A stretch of 64,000 bases of DNA from Pseudisothecium myosuroides (taxonomy: Eukaryota; Streptophyta; Bryopsida; Hypnales; Lembophyllaceae): the NCBI GenBank assembly GCA_951799445.1, contig OX637295.1, positions 12,772,001 through 12,836,000 on the forward strand, written 5' to 3'. Within the stretch, counting starts at the first letter, position 1, and each line of letters starts with the position of its first letter. A model generated the notes under the pieces. That model did no database searches. It had not been told where the DNA came from and saw only the letters and a program-made list of their open reading frames with translations. Made by a program: the position numbers and the translations under genes. Of this stretch, positions 23,501 to 36,202 are shown in pieces.

Positions 23501-23908
23501 GCAAACCATTGATTGTAATGCTGGGATAGTACACCCTGACCTCTTTAATCTGACTGTCTAGGTCTCAAATAATGACTCAGAAATAGTTTAAATGTGTCAT
23601 AAGTGTGCTACAGCCAATGATAGTTTGACAAGTGTGCAGGGTATGAAAAAGAATTTTAAAGGTCATATGAAAGAGGTCTGGGGGTCTGCGTTACTGGAGT
23701 CAATGTGTCAATTCTGATATATTTGATGAACTGATGGAACTCTTTTCTCTTTACTGTTGTACAGAATATGCTTGCAATGCGGTCAGATGCAATGTTCCAA
23801 GATGCGAGCAAGAAGGTTTTGGATATTAGAATGAAATTGGCAGAGAGAAGGCAAGAAAGTAGACCGAAGAAACGACAAAAGAAATCCAATCAAGCTGCTC
23901 AGAAGTGA
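17510..23908 (+). CDS. WDR3: WDR3/UTP12 (Dip2) WD40 protein of the U3 snoRNP
   Basis: Thirteen exons: 17510-17743, 18595-18810, 18945-19163, 19636-20541, 20668-20793, 20998-21179, 21463-21694, 21972-22154, 22643-22768, 22925-22993, 23132-23254, 23344-23394, 23765-23908. All introns are GT-AG and in frame; the product is 936 aa, close to the 940-955 aa usual for the family. Two WD40 propellers cover about residues 15-700, with repeats such as [39 protein letters not shown] and [11 protein letters not shown] lysine-rich insert lies at about 303-323 ([13 protein letters not shown]). The C-terminal Utp12 domain (about 770-890) includes [12 protein letters not shown] and [19 protein letters not shown], followed by a basic tail. 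The family is a nucleolar UTP-B subunit needed for 18S rRNA maturation. The exon 10 acceptor was chosen because CAG at 22924 joins ALL to [11 protein letters not shown] as in plant homologues; the nearer acceptor at 22888 would insert 12 residues. Confidence 0.95.
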
Positions 23909-24411
23909 AGTGACGGATGCCTGTGCCTTGTCCTGAGATACTTTTTGGTCTGAAACCTGTCTTCTCTTACAGTTTTCAATGTAAAACGTACTGACTTGAC
24001 TTAGCGTTGAATCTTTTCTACGCTGGAAATGTAATTTCGTCATTCTCTCATAAATTTTACTTTCGATCAAGTTATTCGTTCTGTGATTTCTCTAACTTAG
24101 TCTCCACTGCAACATGAGAGTTTGAATCATGAGGATATAATTCTCCATTGCAAAGGAGAATTTGGATCTTTAAAAGCTTGTAATTTTGTCCGCTAGTTTT
24201 ATCATGGAATTGTGAAAGATAATTACGGATCTCGAAGTACTGGTGAAATATCGACCCAAAGTTTTCATAACATTCTTAAATATAGGGAGGGCTAGGGTCG
24301 TGTCACAGTGGCCCACAATTCATTGGGCAAAGTTTGCATTCATTTACTGTAGTGAAAGGAGCCTTGATTTGTGGGAAGCAAGAGTTCCTTGCTTGCAGTT
24401 CAAGAATATTA
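23909..24411. other. WDR3 3' flank, no gene seen
   Basis: Presumed 3' UTR and spacer. No canonical AATAAA lies close after the WDR3 stop; 'cataaattttac' at about 24049 is a weak candidate. Confidence 0.4.
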
Positions 24412-24942
24412 CTACCTCTGTCCCAAAATGATCTTCTTGTTCAACAAAATGTTCTGGATTAAGGCTAAAAATAACATTTTTAAAACTTGATTTGCGCTAT
24501 ATGTAGGGTTCAGGGTTCTCTTCCCTTGCTAGAAATTTTGAGTGTCAAAGCCCTTTTTAAAGTGTAGTTTTGGAGTATTGAAAAGTGGAATATTTTGAGC
24601 ATTTTCAAAGAGCACTAGTGGGCACTTAATTGTTGAGTGTGAAGTCATCATTTTGAAGGCATTTAGTATGAACCTAAGACCATGCATGAAATTATATTCC
24701 GCCTTTCAAAGTTTCATCTCCTTCAATTGGGCAATATTCAAAGAGAAGCAAAAAAGAAGAATGAACAACATTGATTGACCCCTTTTGTCATTTCATTTGT
24801 CTTTTGATTGATGATTGTATAGATGGAGGAAGAACTACTGCTTGGAATTGTTTTGTTGGTCCCCTATAGCAATCGAAAGCCAAATCTGACCAATTCGCAA
24901 GTCACAAAGTGCAACAGGAAGATCATTTTGGGACGGAGGGAA
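24412..24942. mobile_element. Tc1/mariner (Stowaway-type) MITE, 531 bp
   Basis: The left end CTACCTCTGTCCCAAAATGA follows a TA at 24410-24411. The right end TCATTTTGGGACGGAGGGAA precedes TA at 24943-24944. The paired ends extend to GATC (about 22 bp). The motif is the same Stowaway/mariner class as 2614-3185, but the sequence after the first 13 bp differs, so it is a separate subfamily. No transposase frame. Confidence 0.8.
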
Positions 24943-25016
24943 TATGTTCATTCACCCAATAGATATTATAGATGAGATAAAAAAACTAGATTTATGAAAG
25001 TATACAATATAACTCT

Positions 25017-25862
25017 TTAATGCCCAAATACCATTTTTTGGCAACATAGCGATTTTGGGTAGCTCACTACAAATGAAATTTTCACACCTGGTTGAAGAGT
25101 ACCTTTAAAGCCCAACAATTTTCATAACTTTTGATTACATGGTTAAAAAATTATTGTATGATATGTAATTTTCTATGTTCAGCAGGCAACCCAAGCAACT
25201 AAAAAAATTCTTTAAAAAAACTTTTTTTTTAAAATGAAAATTTGAAATTGATTTTCTATATATATAAGCTTTGAATCATTCTATGGAATTTTTATTGTGA
25301 AATAAACTTTGAAGTCCTTTATTTAACTCAATTTTCAATATTTTTGAAAGAAATAAAAACATTGGGTGTAAATTGTTTATTACAACATTTCAATTGTTGG
25401 GATTGGCATTTTTCAATTCCATAACTAAATTTTTGACAATTTTGTATTTTGAATCATTCTCTACCTCTTTCTACTTACTATTTTTTCCCTATATGTTGTA
25501 CAATTTTAAATGATCTAAAAAATTTTAAACATGTAGCCAACCTGCCTTGAACGGAATGACTCCAAAGAGTAACCACCATTTTGGACATTTTTTCATACAA
25601 ATTTAACCTTGTGAAGGGCAGCTGCTTGTTTTTTTGCAAGGACAAAAAAAAGGATTTTGTCAATTTAAACGCTAATATTTGGCAATCTACATGGTGGAAA
25701 TTTCTGAAATTTTTTCCACATCTTTTCAAACCAGTGTAATACAAGATCATGCAGTTACATGTGTCCCAAATTGTTTTTTTCCTAAAATTTTGTACTTGTA
25801 TTAGAAATGGCAGTTTTGGAGTGTTTTTGGTGAAAATATAGTCAAATGCATTTAGGGGGTAA
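25017..25862. mobile_element. Decayed relative of the piggyBac-like element at 52463
   Basis: Homologous along its length, in the same order, to 52463-53389: shared 'ccattttttggca', 'gattttggg', 'tcattctctac', 'tctacttactattttttccc', 'cctatatgttgtacaatt' and 'ttttttcatacaaa'. The ends are degraded (TTAATGCCC left, AGGGGGTAA right) but sit at the equivalent positions. The 90-codon minus-strand frame at 25478-25750 has a diverged counterpart in the other copy, but neither resembles a known protein. Confidence 0.55.
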
Positions 25863-28800
25863 GATGATTAATCCAAACTAAATAATAATAATGAATTCTA
25901 AACAATGAATATTTGGATATTTATATTTGGTCATTCTATTCTAGTAGTGCTAAAAATTTCAGATTTTTGTTTTGAATACAAGTGACAAATGTCATTGCTT
26001 GGTTGGTTAGACTCATGAAATAATTGTTATAGATACAGAAAAAAGATGTTAGCAAAAAACTAATTATGCAATGCTATTATAATATTTAACAACTTTAAAA
26101 TGCCTCTATATCAATAATCACACTTCATAGTTAAATTAGACATAAGAAAGTCATTTTTCCAGATGATGGACTTCAACATCCACCTGAGGTAGGAGGCTCA
26201 AATTGCAAGCGGACAATTAAAACTACCCAATAGAACTGTCAAACATAGTGCAGACACTTTCAAAAATGGATAAAAGTTTGTTTAATGTGTTTTTTGCTTT
26301 TTAATTGTGTTCTTAAATTCCTTCAAATAAAATATAAATTCATGTAAGACTAAAATAAATGAAAGCATGATGTGAATCATTATCTGAGAGCCAAAATTAT
26401 AGAAACATCCTAAGTTTGAAGTACTCTATTCAAAGGCTGATTTTGATTGAAGATTCGTTCAATCTATGAGCACCAATAGCTACCTATGTACCTTTCAATT
26501 TGAAAATTCATAATTAATTCATTCTAAGTCAAAAAATTGCAATTTAAATTGTCAATGAACTGTTTTTCTTTTTTCTTTCTATCAAAAATACGTGAAAATG
26601 TTATGCTCTACTGATTTTCCTACAAAGGTCCATTATCCCTTAGATTGTCAATTTATAGGCCTCCTACCTTACAAGTATGTCATTCGTAAAAATTCTAGAC
26701 TTGTCCAAGGACTTGTCAAATTGAAAATGAAAAATGTCAATTTGACATCTGGCTTTCATTAGATATGTAGACTTATCAAATTTGAAAATGCAACAAGTAC
26801 ATTTGAAGTCTTGTATTCATTGGGCCTTTTGAAACTTTTGACAGTTTTAAAACATTGCTTGGTTTTATCCTAACAAGTATCTTGGAGTTGGGACTTTAAC
26901 CTTCATACTAAGAGTTCTAAGTCCTACATTTATATTTTATGATTCACCTTTTACAATCCATGAAAGTTGGAATTTGGCCTTGAACTAGGACTTAGAAAGC
27001 TTGGACTTGGGAAACTTCCCTGAATGTCAAAACCACTTCTAATGTTACCAATACTAAATGTCAACAAAATTTCCACCAAAAATAATAAATTAGTATTGAA
27101 ATAGTTCACTATGCACTAAATCAGTATTCAACATGAACACTAGTTGTCAACCTTGATAGAGTAAGTAATAAAAAAGAATTCCATAATAGGGTAAGTAACA
27201 AAAATGATACCATTATATTAAATTTCATTATTTGTATATCCTAAGAGACTTTTCATTCTTGATGGTCTTCAAATCCAAGGTTATTATTATTTATGTAGGC
27301 TTAAAACCAGAGGAATTAGTAAGAATCTATTCTAAAAACTTCATAACAATAATGCATATGCACACAACAGAAGTGCTATTTCAAAAATAATTTTATATCT
27401 TAATTATTAAAAACATCTAATAGTTTGTCATGTATTAATAATTTTACATTTCAAAATTATCACAACAATTTTTGATAATTCAATAACTCAAATCAAAAGT
27501 TTTTATTCTAAGTGTTTGAAAAGATTTTTTATTCTAAGACTTTGAAATACTCAAAAATTCTAAATAGGTTACAAATGCTTTGGAGTTTAAATTATTTAAA
27601 TCTAAATTGTATTTAAAGAATTTTATGTACTTGTCAAGAGATATTGGTAAAAAAATGTTTTATAGCAATAATTATAAATAAAAGTGTTAATAAATCATTG
27701 TGATTACAAGTTAATTGGAGGCCAAATACAATTTTAAAGCGCTTTTATTAAACTTTTAAAAAATAATTTATGACATATGTAAGTAGTATACAATGGAAAA
27801 AAACCCTTAACTTGTGATATGACATGAAATTTTTGATATATTATTCTAATGGAATAAAACCTAAAGATAAATCATTTAATAATAAAATTTTATAGGTAAT
27901 AATAAAACATAAAGTTTAATCAATAAATGAATCCAAAGTAATAAAATTTCAATCTTAATACCATAATAAGATTCCGTTATAAAAATTAATTGAACTTCAA
28001 GTCATTTGTTGTTTTGTTTTTGGCTTTAAATATTTCCTAGGATTCGAATAAGAGATTTTCGTTCAATAATTTAACTTTTTTAATGTAAAAAAATCTTAAA
28101 GGCCATGGAATATTGTTCATTCCAAAACGTTTTGGATTGCATGTGGAATTTTTTATCAATTTTTTGCCCTCTTTAAATTTAATTAATTTTTGTATCTTTA
28201 ATCTCAAATCATCCTTGCAGTTGTCCAAATTCCAAAAATGTGAAGATTTCATATGAAATGCAATTTAGAAGCAATAGTTGAGTGATGACTTTTGAAATTG
28301 CTACTGAAATTGATAGTGATTAGTGAACTGAATGGTAGTAATTCTTATAAGATTTATTTTTTGATGATAACTTAAATTTCATTATTTTCAATTATGGAGA
28401 TTTTTAATAGCTTTTCAGATTCAGTATTGTTTTGAAATCATTTTTGGAGGGCATGTATTTGAACTAGAGAAGTCAATTTTTGAAGTGAAATGCACTTCTA
28501 CATATTAAATTGTAAAACAATTTGTAGAAGGCTTTAAAATCCGTATTATATAAATGAGAAAAATTTTCCATGAAGAATCTTAGAGAATTTGGATGAATTT
28601 TCTAATGTATATGGGATATGTTTGAATTTATTTTTCATCCAAAATACGGAAACTAGGACATTTAAGAATTAATAACTAATATAATGTGAAGTAGGTTTGT
28701 CATGTCATTTTACATGAATAAGAGAATTAGTAGGGAGCCATGATTGTTGATTACAACAAAAAAAGTTATTTGAAAATATGATTTAACTTAATCCTTTTGG

Positions 28801-31523
28801 TCTTAAGCTATATAAATTGGATCAAACTTCATTAATTGAACCTATTATAATATATTAAATAAATCCTAAAATTTTATCTATTTATTATAATTTTTTTATT
28901 ATTTGAATTTATTTTTTTTTAAATTTAGATGTAAAATTTAAATTTGAATGGTATTCAAAATGATATTTTTCTAAATATTATAGTAATTACAAAAAATAAA
29001 ATTCATTTATTCTTATTTTTAAATATTTAAAAATTGATTTATCAAAAAATTATTGAGTTTAAACTTTTTAGATTGAGCTCTTTTGCATTTTAAATCTAGA
29101 ATAAAGCAGAAATCAAAAGTTGAATCAAAAGTAAAATGAGTAAAAACAACCAAATTTTTCGAAGGGTCAAATGTATAATTATGTAAGGATCAAATTTATG
29201 GATCAAGCCTAAAGTTAGCCTTTACAAATTCCAATCCTATTTTTGGATGGAAAATGAACAAACACAACACAAAACAATGGTATGTGGTGGGAAGATAATA
29301 CTGATAATTAGATGGAGTAGAAATCATTTTTGGTAATTAATGTGTCCATCTAGAATATTGTGGAAGTGGCAAACTAAGTGATCGATGGGACATTTTTTTT
29401 AATATTTTTTTTCTATTTCACCTCTTCATTGTGAAAAGGTTTGATACCATGAACATCCTTTCTTAATATACATTCCATCAAATTTTGATTCATTTAGGTT
29501 ACATTTGCAGCTTTTTTCAACCTTAACCTTTAATATTATATGACCAATTCATTGAGTCTTCAAAATTTTCACTATGTAGCCTTTTGCATTTTGATCCATA
29601 AGCATATACCAAATACCAAAATTCTTCATCATTTATTCATACAAAAAGAATAAAGTGACTTCATTTCCATAAAGCTCCTCCTTAATGTTCATCATATTGA
29701 TATCAGATATGTTGATCATAAGAAATAAGTGGTCCATGTTCACTTAAAAAAGATTGGCATAGTTTGCATAATGCAGGACATGACATGATCTATCTAGCCA
29801 AAGTGTATCTAGAACAAAGGAGATTCATTCAATGAGATGCTTCTCTAAATCCTTGTCGTTCCATACTTTGTGCATGGGTAGGATATATGATTGAGGACCG
29901 ATTATCCAGAATCAAGTAACTAGATGCTTTAGAAGGTCATTATTGTACATAATTCTCATATGCCTTTGGCTGACACTTAGGAGGAGGCACCTTCCAAATG
30001 TTGGAAACTATCTAAAAAGAAACATACAATCTCATTTTTTTAAAATTCAACCAAAAAAAAGGTAATACCCCCCTTGTATGTATGTGTTTTTGAAGTTTAT
30101 AAGGAGGTGTCTCTTTAGAGCTGGCATAAGTCATTTTGAAGACTTACCACAATAATTGACAACCATTCCCTTTGTAATATCCCTTAGTTTGCGAATACAT
30201 TGCACAAAAAAGGGTCATTGTATACTTGGAATTTTGTTGATTCTTGTGTGTGATTTTGTAAATGTGAAGTCATATTGTATTCTAGTCAAAGCTCACCTCT
30301 ATGCTATGGAAAAAATTGAGAAGTGCTTTTAGCACAAAGATTGGGAAGTCTCAAAAAAACAATATGTATGTAATTTTTTTCACTATTTTGAAAAATTGTA
30401 AAATATTTATTATTTTTTAATATAACAATCACATTGCTATTAAAAAATAGAAAACATACAAAACCTCTAAGTATAACTTTTTGCAAGTGAAAAAAAATCC
30501 CATCCTATATGACATTTTCAGAGTGTAGGCATTTCAATGTGTATAGATAAGGATATTCATGCCAAGACAAATGTATGGCAATTCCATTAGGGGTGAAGAT
30601 GAGCGTACACCTTGATTTGAGCATCTACTATGGAGCTGTTAAAAGAGCTGCTAGTTACGGGATAGTTGCGTGGTTTGATTTAGAAAGAAATTAATGGCTT
30701 CTCAAGGTGACCAATACTGGTCATCGCATTGCTAGGCTCTGTATTTGGATGCTTTGTTAGGATGTCAAGAACCAACAACTTTACTTACTACAAAAGATTC
30801 ATTGACTATGGCCATGAAGACCCGGCAAACTCAGTTCTGGACTCCCAAAAGCTTTTATGTCCCAAATTTGGACTCTTCACATCATAGCAAAATAATCAAA
30901 CTAGTTATGAAGTCTTACAAATTACATGCTTTATTCTATGCCTGCCATTTTGGATTGTTGGGCCCGTATCCCATATTTGCATTGTAGATGCTTTTAATGG
31001 AGGTGGCAATGAAATTCATGTGGTGTAATAAAGTCAAATTTTTTAATTTAAAATTTATTTTAATGTTTAGTCTTTGAGTGAAATTTTAGTTGCAATTTTC
31101 ATATAAATACCAAATTTCAAAGCTACCGTATTCACAGATGTTGTAGCTAATGCTGATAAAAAAAATTCATAACTCATATATACGTTAAACAATATAGTGT
31201 TCCACATTTGGCACTTTGCTTTACAAAAGGACAAACCAACCATCATGTTTCTAAATGTTTTGAATTCTTTGTTACCTCTTCATTGATTCAAAAAGTCAAA
31301 AATCCATTTCAACAATCTCGGAATTCTTATAATTATGTATCACAAATCTACTAAACAAAACTCAAGACATTCATTCTTTGGAACAATGAGTCCCAAAAAT
31401 CCATTTACAGCTTGTAGAAGAAAAACAAACTCTTGTGACACCACACTACAATATTAGAGCTTGATGCTAATGGTTGGCTGAATTGGACACCAAGCTAGTG
31501 TCCATATGGCGCCTTTGTCATGT
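25863..31523. other. AT-rich intergenic DNA, no gene seen
   Basis: About 5.7 kb of strongly A/T-rich sequence (very A/T-dense around 27400-29100). Open frames are all under about 85 codons and look random. No complete element with readable ends and target duplication was found. I see no tRNA or rRNA. Confidence 0.5.
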
Positions 31524-31531
31524 AGCTTGAT

Positions 31532-31796
31532 CAGGGCTTTTTTTTTCATTTTTGAAGAAGTGCCATAGTGGCGATATAAAATGTTACAGTCGTGTTCCAA
31601 ATTGCAACATTCATCCACTTATTGGATGTATAGTATGGTTTTCATCCACAATTAGGCGATTTCATCTAATATTTTTTTTAATTTCAAAGTTGTTTGGCGA
31701 TTTCATCCAATTTTTTTGGCATTTTTTATAACCTTTTTTAGCTAGATTTTTTTTCTGGTGCAATCTGGCACCAAAAAGCCAAAAAAAAAAGCCCTA
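31532..31796. mobile_element. hAT-type MITE, 265 bp
   Basis: The left end is CAGGGCTTTTTTTTT and the right end is AAAAAAAAAAGCCCTA. They are inverted copies apart from the first base. The element is flanked by a perfect 8-bp direct repeat AGCTTGAT (31524-31531 and 31797-31804). An 8-bp target duplication with a YAGGG terminus is characteristic of the hAT superfamily. It has no coding capacity. Confidence 0.8.
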
Positions 31797-32149
31797 AGCT
31801 TGATGCCCTAAGACATGCTTTCTCCAAGTGCTATTTCTTGATTACATCATGTCTCATTTTCATTGGGCACCACAACTTTCCTGCACTTTTGAGCCATTGA
31901 GAAATACACAACAAACAAAAAAGAAAGAGAAAAACCATCTTGCACACCAAATTTGTATACGAAAATTAAACTGTGGAAGAAGAATTAAAGGGCATAAATA
32001 ACTGCCAACATGCAGATTTTGAGTAGTTGCAAGTACTGGAAATGATGCACCCGAGTAGGATTGGAAAGGGAATAAGTTCACTGAAGGGAGGAAGGGGAGC
32101 GCTGGTCCCGAGACCAACCCACGGGCTGTGCTTTTGGTGCTTGTGGCAG

Positions 32150-32285
32150 ACGGGAGGATGAATGAAGCAAGGATGCATGACCACGGGAGGACGGATGAGA
32201 CCGAATCCATTCATCCATTCATCCCTCTGGATGCACGTAATGTGGCAGGCAGGATGAGACTGAGTGAGTTTCATCCATCCACCGG
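32150..32285 (+). promoter_or_regulatory. GGATGA/CATCC-rich upstream region of WRC gene 1
   Basis: Within about 135 bp there are roughly ten copies of GGATG(A) or its complement, including 'aggatgaatg', 'acggatgag', 'ccattcatccattcatcc' and 'catccatcc'. The same motif is concentrated at the matching distance upstream of the paralogous gene (42160-42265). Conservation between duplicates in otherwise diverged flanks suggests a retained promoter or leader element. Confidence 0.4.
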
Positions 32286-32553
32286 AACACAGAAATGAAA
32301 GCCCCCCGTGTCCTCTTTCCCAACTCTACGCTGTCTATGGCCGGCCCCCTCGACTGAAGCTTGGTACTCGTCTCTCCAGCCAGCGTCGTCTGTCGGGCGT
32401 CGTCGCTGCTGTGCCGTGAGTTTATTGCTCCAGGCCTCCATAGCTCAAAACCTCCAGTCCGCGCCTGGAGCAATCGAGCTTTCTCGCTTCTCCCTCCTTT
32501 CCTTGGAGGGGTGGGTCAGTGAAGGGGTGTTCGGTTCTCGCTCTTTGGGCAGA

Positions 32554-34891
32554 ATGAGGATCCGGAAAGGGCCGCGCTGCTGTGTGCCGCTGGCGCCCGG
32601 CGCTGCGGATCGCTCGTTCTTGCTCAAGGGGTTTGCGCCTGGGGAGCACAATAATGCTCGACGCGAGGATGATGAGAAGCAGCGCAACGGGGACGCCGCG
32701 GTCGAGGCGCGTGGTGGTAGTGGTGCTGCTGCATCAGTTGCAGCTACCAGTGGGGGTCACGACTGCCTGGTAGTACTATACTGCTGCTGGTTTGGAGCCC
32801 GGTTTGGGGATTATATGTAGTTGCAGCAGTGTCACGTGAGGGGCGTGGAGCAATGTTGTTTTGGACAGTCCCTAGCAGTTTCGAATGAATTACTGTGAGC
32901 GCATGGTCGTCGTTATTCATATCTATCACTGTTCATACGTTTCGTGGGGGATTTGTTTCGTGATCGGGCGAGGGATCTGATGTTTGTCTCGAATTGACTG
33001 CATTGCGAAATGAATCGAGTTGAATGAATTGAGGGTAGTCTTACATGCAAGGGCGAGGATGAAGCATTGTGCTGTGGGAAGTTGGTTTGCTTTGGAGGGA
33101 GTCCATGTATGTATGTTCGGGGAGGGAAGTGTGTGTGTCTGACTGACATGACTGGCGGCATACCGTGGCAGGACCACCGCGCCGCGTCGTCGTCGTCGGG
33201 GACGATGGAGCGCCTAGAAGTTGATCGAGTGCAGCGGAAGAGGTTAGTCCCTTCACTGCAGCAGATCTTTCGACATTGCTGGCTGCTGTTTTTATTGTCG
33301 AATGTTGGCGGCAGCCAGGGCGAGATTTTATTTCTACCGTGCGGGATTTGAAAACCAACAGGAATCAGAAGCGTCGCGGTGATGTTGCTTCAAGCTCTCA
33401 GGATACTTCCTTGTCTACTGATTGAAACGCGGCTGCAGGACTTTGTCCGAAATCAGTCCTGGTTCTGACGTCTGACATTATTGGAAACCAGCAGGTTGTC
33501 AGCTGATGGATATTCCCGAAAGCGCCGCACCCGGGGCGCGATCGCCGAAGGTCCTGGTGCCATCTCCATTAGCTCTATCATACAAGCGGGTAAGATAAAA
33601 TTTCGCCCGTGCGTACTCAATTCGTTGCTTATTGAGCAAGAAGGTGCAGTTCCGTCGCGATAACTTAAGACCTTGAACTGTTTTGCTTGATAAGCGACGC
33701 TTTCTTGGTTGGTACAGTCCATCTCACCCTAGGTCCGATAGCTTGCGTGATCGAGAGTCTCTCGGGAAATAGTTATTAGGGCGAGCTTGGACTGGTGCTT
33801 CTCACCAGTCGAGGGTTTTGTAATGTGTGCTTAAATTGCGCGACACGGCGAGTGCAAAGAATCACCGACGGGATGGGAGGATAACTCATGCCGCTTGAGC
33901 AGTACGTCAGATTCAATTTGAACCGTTTTTGTATCCAGGTGCGAAGTCGGCGAAGGCCGAACTCCCCATTGATGAATCATTTTCCTCCCCGGTCGCCAGG
34001 AGCCCTTCGATGGATTGCAGCCCAGCAATGAAAACCGTAGATCAGCCCACTCTTTTGTTTCAGTCTTTGAAACGTGTCTGCTGCGAAGCTGTGAGCAGCG
34101 GACTGACAGCGAAAGAAGCCGTCGCTAAAATCCAGGAGCAGCGATTACCCGGTTTGATTGACGGGGGTGAGAGACTGATCGTCCAGGTCGCGAAAGCATT
34201 CCGTAGCTCCTCTGCATTCGTCGAGCGCGAGGAGCGTGGGCGGTACTTTATGCAGGAGTCGTCGGACCTGGATGCGTGGGAGAACTTTCAAACGGCAGAC
34301 AGTAAGCGTGAGGAGGCCACGGTTGAACCGGAGAGCGCTGAGTCGGAATTCGAAACAATCATAGAAGCTGCAAAGCAGCTGCGAAAATTGCAGGAGCCGA
34401 TTAGTGTAGAGCCCAAGGTGGGGCTTACGAACAAATCTGGGACAGATCACTGGGCGGTGGCATTGAGAAGCAAATCGAACAGCAGGGGGAAAGTAGAGCC
34501 GCCGTCCACATCACAGAAGGCGAGTCCTTCGTCGCCGGACCAGTCCGGACCGCGGTGCAATCGGGACGATGGCAAAGGTTGGCGATGTGTTCGGATGGCG
34601 GAAGCAGGGTTTTCTTTGTGCCAGTATCACCGGGACCAAATCCGTAGGGCCGAAATTCGTCGAAGGAAGGCGCGGAATAAATCAAAGAAGCCGCAGAGTT
34701 CTGCCAGTCCTTCTGGGAGCCCTGTCCATCCGGCTGTGAGGCCTTCAAACCCTACATCGAAAGAAGTTGCGAAAGCTGTCAGCGCCCCAGAGAAGACTCT
34801 GAACGCTAAAACGATTGATTCCGAAAACGAGCTGCCTGATCACAAGCGTCGACGATTTGTAAAAGCGAAGTCCTTAAAGTCTTTACTATGA
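32554..34891 (+). CDS. WRC-domain nuclear protein, tandem copy 1
   Basis: Four exons: 32554-32769, 33172-33242, 33495-33589, 33939-34891; introns are GT-AG with phases 0, 2, 1; 444 aa. The WRC zinc finger is at about 331-358: C334, C344, C355 and H358, spaced C-x9-C-x10-C-x2-H, with the core DDGKGWRC. It is followed by a very basic stretch (RRAEIRRRKARNKSKK) that could be a nuclear signal. No QLQ domain is seen, so it is not a canonical growth-regulating factor; other plant WRC-only proteins also begin MRIRK. Conserved with copy 2: the MRIRKG start, the EERG block near 225, IIEAAKQL, and the C-terminal end RFVKAKSLKSLL. The frame is open upstream to 32308, but the paralogue aligns only from MRIRKG, so I start there. 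Function unknown; probably DNA- or protein-binding in the nucleus. Confidence 0.85.
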
Positions 34892-36202
34892 ATGTGGAGG
34901 CTCAGAGACCGTTTTTGTGAGTGATAGTGTATCTAAAGGCTTCATCGGCCATTGTAGTGAGAGTTTTTCGGACGAGTTTCTTGTATACTTGCATTCTTTC
35001 CAATAATAAAATCTCCTTCTCGGATGGTGTTAACCGAGTAGGTAATGGACATGTGATTTCCTAGGCATGCTACTGTTACTTCATTGATTGATGCTAGTAA
35101 CTGTCGATAAGACATGGATGCAGTTGAAGAGCTTCTGCAAGGATATGGATTATTAGGTTTCCGTTGCCAGAGCTTGACTCTCTTTGCTGTCCTCGCTAGC
35201 TGCAAAGAGCATCAGGAGAATAACATGCTCGTGTACACGTGGTCTGGCAATCGCAATAGAACAGCTTCACGATTAGAAACAGAAGGTCGATGTAAGTTTA
35301 GTTCATGATGGTGGGATTCTGTTGTGAAGATTTGAGAACAAGGAAGTAAAGAGCGTGCCTATGGCATCTAGCAAAGGATGCAAACGAGGGGATAATTAAT
35401 TCGGCACATCCCTACAAGGCATATATGTACTGTGAAAAATTAAATCATAATGTTCTTCCAGGACTGGTGCGCATCTTTTCCTCATAGTTCTGAGCAATTT
35501 TTGCAGTAAAAATGTAAGAATTCGATCAGAAGATATTTTAAGCTACACAATTCAAATGGATACGTCTACTTCACGCTGGTCCAATTTAATTTGATCGTGG
35601 ACCAAATTCTTATCAGAACAGCAATAAATGGGACTGGCTAGCTATTCACCTCAACGAGCAGTCACGAACAGTCACCGTCTTCGAATCGAATCTCTCCTTT
35701 TCTTCTTCGACAATAGGCCTTGAAGGCAGCAAACGTCTGAGACAGTTAACATGACAATTTTTTAACTCGATTGGCTATCAATTCCAGGAGGTTTCAGCCC
35801 GGGCTCGTTATCACCATTTCAAGCTTTCATGCTACATTGTTGCTCATTCGAGCCTCAGCGAAGCTATACTGTCGCGATCTAACTTACTCATTTTCTAATT
35901 CGATGCTGAGGATGAATGGAGGACGAATTCGAATTAAATTACCGATTGATGCACGTTGCCGCGCCGACATTGTTTACCTGGAGATCGCCTGTCGTCTACA
36001 GTGAACCTGCAGCCACGACTGCGTCAAGTTCTGTTCAGCCAGATATGATTAAATAGATTTTTCTCTAAACAGAACACTGTAGTCATGGATCCGTCCACAT
36101 TTAATTACTGGAAAATGGAATAAAACCGACTCTCCGATTCACTCCGCTCTCCGAATTCTTGTTCAGAAATCATTTGAACGTGGTTCAAAGTTTTCCTATC
36201 GT
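34892..36202. other. WRC gene 1 3' flank, no gene seen
   Basis: AATAAA at 35005-35010, about 115 bp past the stop, is a plausible poly(A) signal for WRC gene 1. The rest has no frame that I can support as a gene; the 77-codon frame at 35771-36004 lacks recognisable features. Confidence 0.45.

Noticed and set aside
25478..25750. Frame shared with 53011-53256 as a transposase remnant
   Set aside because: The two are homologous only as DNA within related elements; frames are not conserved by obvious selection and no transposase motif is visible.
32308..32553. N-terminal extension of WRC protein 1 to an upstream in-frame Met
   Set aside because: The paralogue aligns only from MRIRKG, and the extension has no counterpart upstream of copy 2.
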